Source: CAYRNY01 sp964425755
GTDB lineage: Bacteria > Chloroflexota > Anaerolineae > Aggregatilineales > Aggregatilineaceae
Length of the DNA stretch: 64,000 nucleotides
NCBI GenBank assembly: GCA_964425755.1
Contig: CAYRNY010000007.1
Coordinates: 1 to 64,000 of the forward strand
Reading direction: 5' to 3'
Position numbers and translations under genes: made by a program. The notes under the pieces are model-generated. The model saw only the letters and a list, made by a program, of their open reading frames with translations, did no database searches and was not told the DNA's origin. Below, in pieces: positions 45,666-56,439 of this stretch (position 1 is the stretch's first letter; every line of letters starts with the position of its first letter).

Positions 45666-47129
45666 TTACGCCGCAGCGAGCGTATCCTGGCGACCGTTGC
45701 GCAGCAGGTAGCGTCCGCCCAGCCACAGCCAGAGCGCGATGCTCAGCGCCAGGCCCAGCGCGAACCCCAACGGCAGCGCGATATCGCCGCCGCCCCGTGC
45801 ACGCAGATACAGCATCAGCAGCAGGCCCAGGTACAACCACAGCGAAAATACCGATGTGCCGCCGCTCAGCAGCGCCCGCCGCCCGATGCGCTCCACATCC
45901 GCCATAAACGGCAAATTGACCGCGATCAGCGCTGAAGACAGCACCGCGATCCCACCGCCAAGTAGGAACACCTCGCGGTTGCCCCAGCCCGCGCTGAGAC
46001 TCTGGAACCCTTTCGGCGCGGCGAACATGCTCAGCGCGACGATCAGGGCGAACAAGGCGAGCACCGCCATGAACATGTGCAGCACGCTGATCCGCTGGAT
46101 CGCGCGCCAGAAGCGCACGTCGAACTCCTCGCCGCCCGCCGAGCGCAGCTTGCGCACCCGCGCGGTGAGCTGGTTTTGCAGCGCGTAAATCACCAGCGCC
46201 AGCACCGTCGCCATGTAAGGCAGCATTTGCGGCAACTGCGACGGAATCGCCAGCGAGCCGACACGGTTCGAGAGCGCGTCGAAGAACCCAAAGATCACCG
46301 ACGCCGCGCCGGTCCCGACGGGGTGCCCGCCGCCCAGGTAGGGCGTCGCCAGCGCGATAAAGCCGCGGTTGGCGGTCATGTTCGCCTGGAAGAACTGCAG
46401 GTAGCCCATGCTCATGTGGATGCCGCCCAGCGCCGCCAGAAAACCGCTCATCCCCAGCGCGATATAGCGCACGCGGGTGACACGGATGCCGACCGACGCC
46501 GCCGCCTCCGGATTCTCACCGACCGCGCGCAGGTGAATCCCCAGCGGCATCCGGTACATGAAATACCACACCACCCCGACCATGATGAACGCGATCCACG
46601 TCATCACGCTCTGGTTGTCAAACACCTTGAAGAAGAACGAAAGCACCGGGATATCGGCCAAGAACTCCGGCAACTGGATGAACGGCATACGCATGCTGTG
46701 CAGGCTGCCCTGGGTGTTGCCGCGGTCGCCGGTCAGCTCGTACATCACGGCCACCGTGCCCGCCATGCCCAGGAAGTTGATCGCGATGCCGGACAGGATC
46801 AGGTTGGCTTTCAGCCGCAGATGGAAGAACCCCAGCAACAGCGCGGTGAGCGTCCCCATGATCAGCCCTGCCGCCATCCCTACCCAGGGGCCGACGGTCT
46901 GGCCCGTCGTCACACCCCACCAGTCGCGGGCATACGCACTGAACACAACGCCGGTAAAGGCCGCGATCAGCATGATCCCCTCAAGCCCGATGTTGATTAC
47001 CCCGGCGCGGTCGGAGATCAACGCGCCGAGCGATGGCAGCAGAATCGGGGTCGTCACGCGCAGGATCGACGCCAGAAACGCGGCGCTGAAAATCCCCTCA
47101 ATGACGGTTTGAAACAGGCTGCTATCCAT
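45666..47129 (-). CDS. Nucleoside ABC permease with C-terminal membrane extension
   Basis: A BPD_transp_2 permease, 487 aa. The normal core covers residues 1-330, with AGVINIGLEGIMLIAAF at 42-58 and the coupling loop RAVGENPEAAASVG at 201-214. The extra 157 residues contain a charged linker and about four further hydrophobic helices (348-370, 387-408, 425-444, 450-472), not part of the usual family length of 300-350. The extension has no recognisable domain. The gene overlaps the other permease by eight bases. Confidence 0.88.
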   Translation of the reverse strand: MDSSLFQTVIEGIFSAAFLASILRVTTPILLPSLGALISDRAGVINIGLEGIMLIAAFTGVVFSAYARDWWGVTTGQTVGPWVGMAAGLIMGTLTALLLGFFHLRLKANLILSGIAINFLGMAGTVAVMYELTGDRGNTQGSLHSMRMPFIQLPEFLADIPVLSFFFKVFDNQSVMTWIAFIMVGVVWYFMYRMPLGIHLRAVGENPEAAASVGIRVTRVRYIALGMSGFLAALGGIHMSMGYLQFFQANMTANRGFIALATPYLGGGHPVGTGAASVIFGFFDALSNRVGSLAIPSQLPQMLPYMATVLALVIYALQNQLTARVRKLRSAGGEEFDVRFWRAIQRISVLHMFMAVLALFALIVALSMFAAPKGFQSLSAGWGNREVFLLGGGIAVLSSALIAVNLPFMADVERIGRRALLSGGTSVFSLWLYLGLLLMLYLRARGGGDIALPLGFALGLALSIALWLWLGGRYLLRNGRQDTLAAA

Positions 47130-49262
47130 GCGCGCCCTCCTCGATGTTGGTCAGCTTGCCGGTGTGATCCCCCATATCTAGACTCACTGTCCCTCGTCTG
47201 CGCACCTGCCGGCGGCGGAAGAACGTTACCAGCGCTTCCGCTGTGATCAGCAAGATCACGACCGCCTGAATAATGCGCACGACTTCCGAACTTACGTTGG
47301 CGTCGCGTTCCATGACCTGCGCGCCCGTGCGCAGGTAGGCGTACAGCAGGCCCGTGAACGGGGCCACCAGCGGGTTGTTACGCGCCAGCAGCGCCACGAC
47401 CACCCCTTCAAACCCCAGCGCCAGCGAGATGTTCAAGATCAGCTTGCGGTGCACGCCCATCGCCAGGTGTGCCCCCGCCAGCCCGGCGAGCGCGCCACCG
47501 ATCGCCATGACCAGCATGATCGTGCGCTTGGTGTTCACACCGCCGTAATCCGCGAACTTGATGTTCGCGCCGATCATGCGAATCTCGTAGCCGATCGGCG
47601 TGCGCTGGATCAACAGCCACGTGCCGAGCACCATCACGATCAGCAGGAACACGGCAATGGTGATCTGGTCGCCGCCGATGTCGATGATCGGAGCCAGCAG
47701 GCCGTTCGGCGGGATCCAGTCTGACGCGATGTAACCGGCATCGGCGGGCTTAAGCTGGAAGGTCAGCACCATCTCGTAAAAACGCTGCGCGATCGTGTTG
47801 AGCATCAGCGTGGAGACAAGCTCGTTCGCGCCAAGGTATGCCTTCAGCACGCCCGGCAGCAAGCCGTACAGGAACCCGGCGGTCGCTGCCGAGAGCAACG
47901 CGACCGGCACCAGGATCGCGGGCGGCAGGTCACCGAACGCCAGCCCGATCCCGCCGGAGATCAACGCGCCCATGTACAACTGCCCGTCCGCGCCCAGGCT
48001 GAACTGCTCGGCGCGGAACACCACGATGAACGCCAGGCCCAGCATGATCAGCGTCAGGGCGTCGCGAATCCACGTCACCCAGCGGTTGAGGCGGCTCAGC
48101 GGACCGAACAGAAACGCGTCATAGGCTTCGTTGGTCGCCTTGAGCGTCTCCTCGATCCGCGTGGCGGTCTGCAACGGTTCCGGCTGCACGTGGACCGTGT
48201 AGAAGCCGTCTTCCGGCAGCGTGATCCCTTCGAGCACGGCATCGCGCGTGCTCTTGAGCGACGGGGCAAACCGCTCCACCTGCTGCTCCGTCGCGTCGTT
48301 GTTCGCGCCGATCTCCTCGCCGCTGGGCGCGACCAGGCTGAGCTGCACATCCACTTCGATGTTTGAGCGGAAGGCGTAGGCCAGCACATTGACGCGGTCC
48401 CCCGCGCGCCCGGCGAAGCGGTATTCGACCTCTTCCAGCGGGCTGGGGGCGTTCGCGTCGTTGAATGTAGCCCCGATCGGCTCGCTATTATACGCGAAAT
48501 CGACCGGCGGCGGGGCCTCAGAGAGCAGCGCGACGGTAAAGGTGTCGTTCACGTCCGCCGCTTCCGGCTCCGGCTGGACGTGGATCGTGTAGAACCCGTC
48601 GGCAGGGATGGCGAAATCTTCGATCACGGCGTCGGTTTCCGTCTCGAGATAGCGGCGGAACGTGCGCATCTGTTCGCCGGTGGCATCAAGCCCCTGTTCG
48701 AGTAGGTTCCCCTGGTTATCCAGCAGCGAGACCTGCAGGTCCAGCGGCGAGTCGTCGTCATCGACAAACGCCAGCACCGAGATCACGTCGCCCTCGCGCG
48801 CCGCGAAGCGGTAGCTGACCTCGGTCAGCGGCTCGTCCGCGCGCGGGTCGTTGAACTCCGCCTCGATTGTCTCTGCGTAATTGATCGTGGTCAGCGGCTC
48901 GGCGTCAGAGAGCACCTCGACACGAAACTGGCCCGTGATGAAGCGATTCGCCGAGTCCAGGTTGAAGAACGCGGTCATCAGGTAACCGAACACCAGCGCG
49001 ACCCCGACGGTCAGGATCACGCGCAGCGCGTCCCATTTCAGCTCGGCAATCAGCAGCATCGTGCTGATGCCGACCAGCAGATTGACCATCGCCACAGCCT
49101 GGTAATCCGTCGCGGCTTTGATCGTGTCCGCCATTTCGGAAACCGACATGCCCGTATCCAGACCGAACGACCGGAAACTGACAAACAGCGTGACGAGCAA
49201 ACCGATCACGACGCTGAAGAGCAGGAGCGTGACCTGCGCGCGTGATAACTGCAGTCTCGGTT

Positions 49263-49266
<4 letters not shown>
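47122..49266 (-). CDS. Nucleoside ABC permease with two inserted PPC-like beta domains
   Basis: A 714-aa permease, twice the usual length. Three hydrophobic helices (about 12-31, 57-75, 82-101) precede an insertion at about 112-370 made of two tandem beta-rich domains. Each has YRFA.R.GD...VLA, a D/E-V-Q-L/V-SL strand, T.DAV.E and P.DGFYT.HVQPEP, as in bacterial pre-peptidase C-terminal (PPC) domains. The BPD_transp_2 core then continues from about 395, with QFSLGADGQLYMGAL standing for the usual NIGxEG motif. By topology the insertion should be outside the cell. It overlaps the ATPase gene by four bases (ATGA). This architecture is not one I recognise as standard. Confidence 0.85.
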
Positions 49267-50810
<1,544 letters not shown>

Positions 50811-50951
50811 ATCGTCGTCCCCCCGCTCACAGCAACCGGGGCAATCCGCACGTGCGCCGCTGGCGTTGGGACCAGGTCGCTCCCGCGCGGCTCAAGGCGT
50901 GCAAACAGGGCGCTGAGCCGATCGTGCTGCCAGCACCCGCGAAGGACAAAA

Positions 50952-50981
50952 CAAAATATGGGGCGAGCACAGGCTCACCCC
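50952..50981 (-). terminator. Hairpin between binding protein and ATPase (partial terminator)
   Basis: On the minus strand a GGGGTGAGC/GCTCGCCCC stem (one G-T pair; 50960-50968 with 50973-50981) and 4-base loop run into ATATTTTGTTTTG. It is a good intrinsic terminator located just after the binding-protein gene, as in the first BMP operon. Confidence 0.8.
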
Positions 50982-51005
50982 ACCGGTGGCGAAGAGCAAC
51001 CTGGA

Positions 51006-52178
51006 TTACTCCAGGTACTCCGAAGCGTCAAAATCGATCTCAGGCATGGCATCGCAGCCCTGGCCGACGCTCGCCAGTTCGTAACCCAGGTCCAGGCGGT
51101 CTTCGAACACGGTCACAATGGTGATCTCGCCGTCTTCCACCAGTTCGGTCACCGCGTCGACCAGGTCCAGCACGTTCTCCGGGGTATTGTCGTAGTAGAT
51201 GTCGTTTTCGGCCAGCCCGACACCACCCTGGGCAATACCGAGCACCTCGGCCTCGCCGTAGGCCAGCTCACCCGCGATGTGCAAGTCGACCGCACGGTAC
51301 AGCGAGTTGTCGACGTTCTTCATCATGCTGGTGAGAATGCGCTGCGCCTGTTCGGGGTTGGTCTCCTGGAGGATCGTCGCCTGGTCAGAGTCCACGCCGA
51401 TCGCGTAGCGTCCCTGTTCCTCGGCTGCCTCAAAGACACCCGCGCCGGTGCCGCCGGCGATCTGGAACACGATATCAGCCCGCTGCTCGTACATCGCCAG
51501 GGCGATTTCCTTACCCTTGGCCGGGTCGAACCAGCCACCGGCATACTGCACGATCGTGCGGCTGGCCGGGTTCACCAGGCACGCGCCCTGCTCGTAACCG
51601 ACAATGAAGTCATTGATCACGGGGATGTCCTGCCCGCCGACCGCGCCGATGATCGCGTCTTCGTTCATGCCTTCCAGATCGCTGGTCGTCATCGCGCCGG
51701 CATAGACGCCCGCCAGGAACGAGCCTTCGTTCTGGGCATACAGCACCGAGTAGACGTTCTCGCAGCCCTCAACGCAGAAATCAGGATCATCGTAAGGAAC
51801 AGCATCATCGTAGAAAATGAAGCGCTTGTCGGGATATTGGTGGACGCGGGCAGCAAGGAATTCGCCCATCTGGAACGTACCGACGATCAGCACGTCGTAA
51901 TTGTCGGTATCGGCCATCGCGTCGCCCAGGCCCGAATCCCAGTTCGCCGGGTCGGTGCCCAACTCGATCGTGTTGATCTCGACGTTGTAGCCATCTTCGA
52001 TCAGGCGGTCCATGCCGCGCTGCGCCGAGTCAAAGAACGATTTGTCGCCCAAGAACCCGTTAATCACAAGCGTGATCCGCAGCGGCTCATCCTGGGCCTG
52101 CGTGTTCGCCGGACCGCCAAATGCCACTGCGACCAAAACAAAAACAACAACGAGTGCAACAAGCTTCGAACGGGTCAT
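51006..52178 (-). CDS. BMP-family nucleoside-binding protein
   Basis: Extracellular binding protein (390 aa) with a Sec signal (residues 1-28, cleavage near NTQAQ) and no lipobox. The BMP fold is seen in ITLVINGFLGDKSFFDSAQRGMDRL, FIFYDDAVPYDD, GSFLAGVYAGAM and VVFQIAGGTGAGVFEAAEEQG. The last block, with GVDSDQ, lines the nucleoside pocket in relatives. It is the first gene of the long minus-strand nucleoside operon. It has an AGGAGAG ribosome-binding site and a near-consensus promoter 50-78 bases upstream. Confidence 0.9.
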   Translation of the reverse strand: MTRSKLVALVVVFVLVAVAFGGPANTQAQDEPLRITLVINGFLGDKSFFDSAQRGMDRLIEDGYNVEINTIELGTDPANWDSGLGDAMADTDNYDVLIVGTFQMGEFLAARVHQYPDKRFIFYDDAVPYDDPDFCVEGCENVYSVLYAQNEGSFLAGVYAGAMTTSDLEGMNEDAIIGAVGGQDIPVINDFIVGYEQGACLVNPASRTIVQYAGGWFDPAKGKEIALAMYEQRADIVFQIAGGTGAGVFEAAEEQGRYAIGVDSDQATILQETNPEQAQRILTSMMKNVDNSLYRAVDLHIAGELAYGEAEVLGIAQGGVGLAENDIYYDNTPENVLDLVDAVTELVEDGEITIVTVFEDRLDLGYELASVGQGCDAMPEIDFDASEYLE

Positions 52179-52226
52179 GTGTCTCTCCTAAAACTGTCTC
52201 AAACGAAGTATTGATCAAGTGCCACA

Positions 52227-52256
52227 ACTATACCCCGACCCGCTCCATAACGTCAA
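52227..52256 (-). promoter_or_regulatory. Promoter of the minus-strand nucleoside operon
   Basis: TTGACG (52251-52256) and TATAGT (52227-52232), read on the minus strand, are spaced 18 bases. This is one of the best sigma-70-type promoters in the window and points at the BMP binding-protein gene. Confidence 0.7.
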
Positions 52257-52302
52257 GCTATCTAGAGGTTTTTTTCACCCCGCAAGCGGCGTGTTGCAAG
52301 GG

Positions 52303-52337
52303 AAAAAACGCGAGGGTGAGCGTCTGCGTCACCCTCG
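52303..52337 (-). terminator. Intrinsic terminator of the P-type ATPase gene
   Basis: A perfect 9-base stem (52311-52319 with 52329-52337) and 9-base loop are followed on the minus strand by CG and then six T (52303-52308). It lies 33 bases past the P-type ATPase stop and separates it from the nucleoside operon. Confidence 0.88.
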
Positions 52338-52369
52338 TGCATGCCAGACTGTTACGCCGAACTTACGTC

Positions 52370-55201
52370 CTATCCGGCCTGCTGCGTGGCCGCCCTGCGC
52401 CGGGCCCGGCGCGCGCGGCGACGGCGGAAGTATTTTTCCACCTCGACCGCGGGGAACAGCGAACCGGCGAGCAACCACGCGCCGATCAACTCCTCGGTCT
52501 CCAGCGCGCTGGTGTCCATGATGTTCTGCGCGAACGGCGCGTACACGACGATCATCTGCAGCACCGCCGTCAGCAGCACCGCCAGCAACAGCAGCTTGTT
52601 GCGCAGCAGCGGCGTGCGCAAGAATGACGCGTCGCCACCATGAATCGCGGACACCTCGAACACCTGCGACAGCGCGAGGATCGTGAACGCCATCGTGCGC
52701 GCGTAGACCAACGCCTCTTCGGTCGGGTTGAAAATCTCGCCGCCGTGCCGGTCCAGCGCCCACACGAACCCGATCAGCGTCGTGATGCCGATCCACAGCC
52801 CCACCCACAGCACATGCCAGCCGACCCCGTGCGCGAAGATGCTTTCTTTGGGCGGGCGCGGTTTGCGCTTCATCACGTCCGGCTCGCTCGGTTCGAAGCC
52901 CAGCGCGATCGCAGGCAGCCCGTCGGTGACGAGGTTGATCCACAGGATCTGGATCGCCAGCAGCGGGACTTTCAAGCCCACCACCAACGCGGCGAACATC
53001 GTCACGATCTCGCCGGTGTTGGTGCTGAGCAGGTAGCGGATGAACTTCTTGATGTTGTCGTAGATCGTGCGGCCCTCTTCCACCGCCGCGACGATCGTGG
53101 CGAAGTTGTCGTCGGTCAGCACCATGTCAGCAGCGCCCTGGCTCACATCCGTGCCGGTGATGCCCATCGCCACGCCGATATTCGCCTGCTTGAGCGCGGG
53201 CGCGTCGTTCACGCCGTCGCCCGTCATCGCCACGATCTTGCCGTGCGACTGCAACGCCTTCACCACGCGCAGTTTGTGCTCGGGCGACACACGCGCGTAC
53301 ACACACGTATCGCGAGCGATATCGCGCAGGTCCTCGTCGCGCATGCGGTCCATCTCTGCCCCGGTGACGACCCGCTCGCATTCGTCCATGATGCCAAGCT
53401 CGCGCGCGATCGCGGCAGCGGTCAGCTTATGGTCGCCGGTGATCATCACCGTGGCGATCCCGGCTTCCTTCGCCACGTTGACCGCTTTCTTCGCTTCAGG
53501 CCGGGCCGGGTCCACGATCCCGAACAGGCCCAGCAGCTTGAGATCGCGCTCGACCGCTTCCGGCTTCGGGTTCTCCGGCAGCGTGTCCAGTGGCTTGTAA
53601 GCGACGCCCAGCACGCGCAGGCCCTGGCTCGCCATCTCGCTGATCTTATCGGCCCACACCTGGCGGCGTTCCTCGGTCAGCGTGACCGGCCCGTCCGGCG
53701 TGACCTCCGCCGCGCCCCATTCCAGCAGGCGGTCGGGCGCGCCCTTCACAAACGCGACATACGCCGCGCCCTCGAACAGGTCCGCCGCAAACTTGCCGCG
53801 CGGTTCGTGGATCGTCGTCATGGCTTTGCGCTCGGACGAGAACGGCACCTCGCTGCGCCGCGGGAGGTCGTCTTCCAGCACCGCCCGGCTCCACCCCGCT
53901 TTACGCGCCGCGACCAGCAGCGCCCCCTCGGTCGTGTCCCCGATCACGACCCAGCGCCCCTCCTCGGACGAATGCTCAAGGTAGGCATCGGTGCATAGTG
54001 CCGCCGCCTTCAGGATGCGCGCCAGCACGCGATCGTTGACCGCGTTCAGCGTGCGCTTGCCCTCGTAGAATCCGCCCACCGGCTCGTAACCGATACCGCG
54101 CACCTCGACATCGACATCGCGCCCAGGCAACGCGATCACGGTCACGGTCATCTCGTTCCGCGTGAGCGTCCCGGTCTTGTCAGAGCAGATCACCGACACC
54201 GATCCCAGCGTCTCGACGGCGGGCAGCTTGCGGATCAATGCCCGGCGGCGGATCATGCGCCGCGCCCCCAGCGCCAGCGCGATCGTGATCACAGCGGGCA
54301 GCCCTTCGGGGATGGCGGCCACGGCGAGACTGATCGAGGTGAGCAGCATCTCCTCGACGTCCTCGCCGCGCAGCACACCGGCGACAAAGACCAACACACA
54401 CACCGCCAGCGCCGCGCCCGCCAGGATGTAGCCGACGCGCTCCAGGCGTTCCTGCAGCGGGGTCCGGCCCTTTTCGACACCCTGCAACAATGTCGCAATG
54501 TTCCCCAACTGCGTTTTGAGGCCGGTGCCGGTCACGGCCAGCACCGCGCGCCCGTACGTCACCGACGTGCCCATATAGGCGACGTTGCGCCGGTCCGCCA
54601 GCGACGGGGACTCGTCGGATTCCTGCATCGCCTCCGCGAACTTATCGACCGCCACCGACTCGCCCGTGAGCGCGGCCTCGTCGATCTGCAGGTTCATGGC
54701 CTCGATCAGGCGCCCGTCGGCGGGCACGCGGTCACCAGACTCCAACAGCACGATGTCGCCGGGGACGAGTTCCGTCGCGCTCACCGTCTGTACGTGCCCG
54801 TCACGCCGGACGCGTACCTGCGGCGTCTGCATCGCGCCCAGGGCCGCAAGCGCCTGTTCGGCCTGGTATTCCTGGAAGAAGCCCAGTGCCGCGTTCAACA
54901 CGACGATCGCCAGGATGACGATCGCGTCTTTCGTGTCGCCGATGATGATCGATACGCCCGCAGCGGCCAGCAGCACGATGATCATGATGTCGGTGAACTG
55001 CCCCTTGAGCAGCTCCCAGACGGTCGTGCCGCCCTCGCGGGGAAGTTCGTTCGGCCCGTGCTCAGCCCGGCGACGCTGCACTTCATCCGCGTTCAGCCCC
55101 TGCTCAAGGTCGGTGTCTAAGGTACGCAGTGTCTCCTCGGCGGTGCGCGCGTACCACCGCTCTGAAGGTGTGGTATCAGCAGCTTTTTCTGCGAGTGCCA
55201 T
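52370..55201 (-). CDS. Cation-transporting P-type ATPase, Ca2+ (P2A) type
   Basis: A 943-aa P-type ATPase. It has an N-terminal cation-ATPase domain (ERWYARTAEETLRTLDTD), the actuator motif LTGES (178-182), the P2-type intramembrane motif PEGLP (298-302) and phosphorylation site DKTGTLT (Asp341). It also has KGAPDRLLEWG in the nucleotide domain, TGDGVNDAPALK in the hinge, and six C-terminal helices. PEGLP and the overall order favour Ca2+ export, though Mn2+ transport by such pumps is known. I chose ATG 55201 with AAGGA upstream; ATGs at 55222 and further up would add a few residues. It is a monocistronic gene with its own terminator. Confidence 0.93.
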   Translation of the reverse strand: MALAEKAADTTPSERWYARTAEETLRTLDTDLEQGLNADEVQRRRAEHGPNELPREGGTTVWELLKGQFTDIMIIVLLAAAGVSIIIGDTKDAIVILAIVVLNAALGFFQEYQAEQALAALGAMQTPQVRVRRDGHVQTVSATELVPGDIVLLESGDRVPADGRLIEAMNLQIDEAALTGESVAVDKFAEAMQESDESPSLADRRNVAYMGTSVTYGRAVLAVTGTGLKTQLGNIATLLQGVEKGRTPLQERLERVGYILAGAALAVCVLVFVAGVLRGEDVEEMLLTSISLAVAAIPEGLPAVITIALALGARRMIRRRALIRKLPAVETLGSVSVICSDKTGTLTRNEMTVTVIALPGRDVDVEVRGIGYEPVGGFYEGKRTLNAVNDRVLARILKAAALCTDAYLEHSSEEGRWVVIGDTTEGALLVAARKAGWSRAVLEDDLPRRSEVPFSSERKAMTTIHEPRGKFAADLFEGAAYVAFVKGAPDRLLEWGAAEVTPDGPVTLTEERRQVWADKISEMASQGLRVLGVAYKPLDTLPENPKPEAVERDLKLLGLFGIVDPARPEAKKAVNVAKEAGIATVMITGDHKLTAAAIARELGIMDECERVVTGAEMDRMRDEDLRDIARDTCVYARVSPEHKLRVVKALQSHGKIVAMTGDGVNDAPALKQANIGVAMGITGTDVSQGAADMVLTDDNFATIVAAVEEGRTIYDNIKKFIRYLLSTNTGEIVTMFAALVVGLKVPLLAIQILWINLVTDGLPAIALGFEPSEPDVMKRKPRPPKESIFAHGVGWHVLWVGLWIGITTLIGFVWALDRHGGEIFNPTEEALVYARTMAFTILALSQVFEVSAIHGGDASFLRTPLLRNKLLLLAVLLTAVLQMIVVYAPFAQNIMDTSALETEELIGAWLLAGSLFPAVEVEKYFRRRRARRARRRAATQQAG

Positions 55202-55704
55202 GTGGCTTTCCTTTTTCTCCATTGTGTGTAGCTGTCCCACAGCGATTCTGGCCCATCAGGGATCGCCTGGGAAGTTTCGTCGTGGGGGTGATCGCCGGTG
55301 TTCGTGCAACCGGTGAACATCTACGGCCCAGCAACCGGCAACAGGCCCGCGAGAAGGACCGGCAGAGTCCCTTGCCGGGCCGCCTTCGATTATAGCCGGA
55401 ACGGTTCTGCAGCCGCTGTGTATTCAAACACGCGAGGTTTCCCCCTTGCGCGGGCATAACCGCTATCGCAGAGCGTCTAAGCCCTGATTTTAGAACAACT
55501 CCGCGCCGGGCGCATAACACGTAACTCTACGCGCAGCGTTCCCCGCTGTCACCCCCTAATAATTGGGGAACCTAAAGGGAGCGTTGAGCGGCGCCGGTTG
55601 AGCTGGTGCCCGGCGTGGTGCTATAATGCGCACAATGCTGTACCGCTGCCCGCGCCTGTGATCCCGCATCTGCAGGCGCGCGCACGTGAAAGGGGAACGC
55701 CAAC
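55202..55704. other. Divergent intergenic region between P-type ATPase and DinB-like gene
   Basis: No gene is seen in these 503 bases. A TATAAT on the minus strand (55389-55394) would give the pump a GC-rich leader of about 185 bases with several hairpins, including CCGGCA (55359-55364) pairing with TGCCGG (55373-55378). It does not match a Mn2+ (yybP-ykoY), NiCo or Mg2+ riboswitch that I can recognise. A plus-strand promoter for the DinB-like gene lies at 55598-55627. Confidence 0.45.
55598..55627 (+). promoter_or_regulatory. Promoter of the DinB-like gene
   Basis: TTGAGC (55598-55603) and a perfect TATAAT (55622-55627), also extended by TGC, are spaced 18 bases, ending 77 bases before the start codon. 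Confidence 0.65.
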
Positions 55705-56199
55705 ATGCCAAGACAGGCGATCATCGAGGATGTGCAGCGCGCGCGTGCCGAACTGCAGGACGCCATCGCCGGGCTGACGCCGGACGAGATGGTCCAGCCC
55801 GGCGCGGTGGGGTTTTGGTCGGTCAAGGACACGCTGGCACACCTCGTCTCGTGGGAAGCGGAACTCATCACCGCGCTATCAAAGCTGGAGCAACACAAGA
55901 CGCGCCCGCCGCGTATAGTAGAGATAGAGGATATCGACGCGTGGAACGCCGAGCAGTATCACCTGCATGCGCGCCGTGCGTTGGACGACGTGCTGCAGGA
56001 TTTCGAAGGGGTTCACCGGCAGTTGATCCGCGCGATCAATGAACTGAGCGACGCCGACCTGGACGACAACCGCCGCTATCCCTGGATGGAGGGCGAGCCG
56101 ATCAGTTACCTGATCGCGGAAAACGCCATCTGGCACGAGGAAGAGCACGCCGAAGACATTCGCGCCTGGCGCGCCGCGCGCGCAACGGGCGAGGATTAG
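55705..56199 (+). CDS. DinB/ClbS-like four-helix protein
   Basis: A 164-aa four-helix-bundle protein of the DinB_2/ClbS-DfsB superfamily. It has GFWSVKDTLAHLVSWE in the second helix (first metal-ligand His) and IAENAIWHEEEHAEDIRAW in the last helix (two more His). These three histidines usually hold a divalent metal. Members act in thiol-dependent or genotoxin-detoxifying chemistry, but the exact reaction here is unknown. AGGGGA lies about 10 bases before the ATG. Confidence 0.82.
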   Translation: MPRQAIIEDVQRARAELQDAIAGLTPDEMVQPGAVGFWSVKDTLAHLVSWEAELITALSKLEQHKTRPPRIVEIEDIDAWNAEQYHLHARRALDDVLQDFEGVHRQLIRAINELSDADLDDNRRYPWMEGEPISYLIAENAIWHEEEHAEDIRAWRAARATGED

Positions 56200-56393
56200 G
56201 CGGCCCGGCTTACGGTGGCGACAGGCCCACAGGGTCCCGCCTGCGGCCACCGTCGGAACGCCCAGCTGGGCAGGAGAAATGACAATAGGCTACGATCAAG
56301 TTGAAGGTTGTTACTATTTTTCGTATGGGAGTTCATTTACGGTTACACTGATGTTTTTTGGCTTGGCCCGGTCTTCCACCACGATCTGAAACA

Positions 56394-56402
56394 TGCTATA
56401 AT
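56394..56402 (+). promoter_or_regulatory. Extended -10 promoter of the primary sigma gene
   Basis: TGC-TATAAT sits 37 bases before the sigma-factor ATG. The extended -10 would compensate for the absence of a clear -35. Confidence 0.5.
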
Positions 56403-56439
56403 CTTTGAACGTGCTCCTAGAAAACCTTAGGCTGACGGT

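Noticed and set aside
55202..55394. NiCo or Mn2+ riboswitch before the P-type ATPase
   Set aside because: A GGGACAG string occurs, but the remaining conserved loops and the four-way junction order of the NiCo class, and the yybP-ykoY core, cannot be matched.
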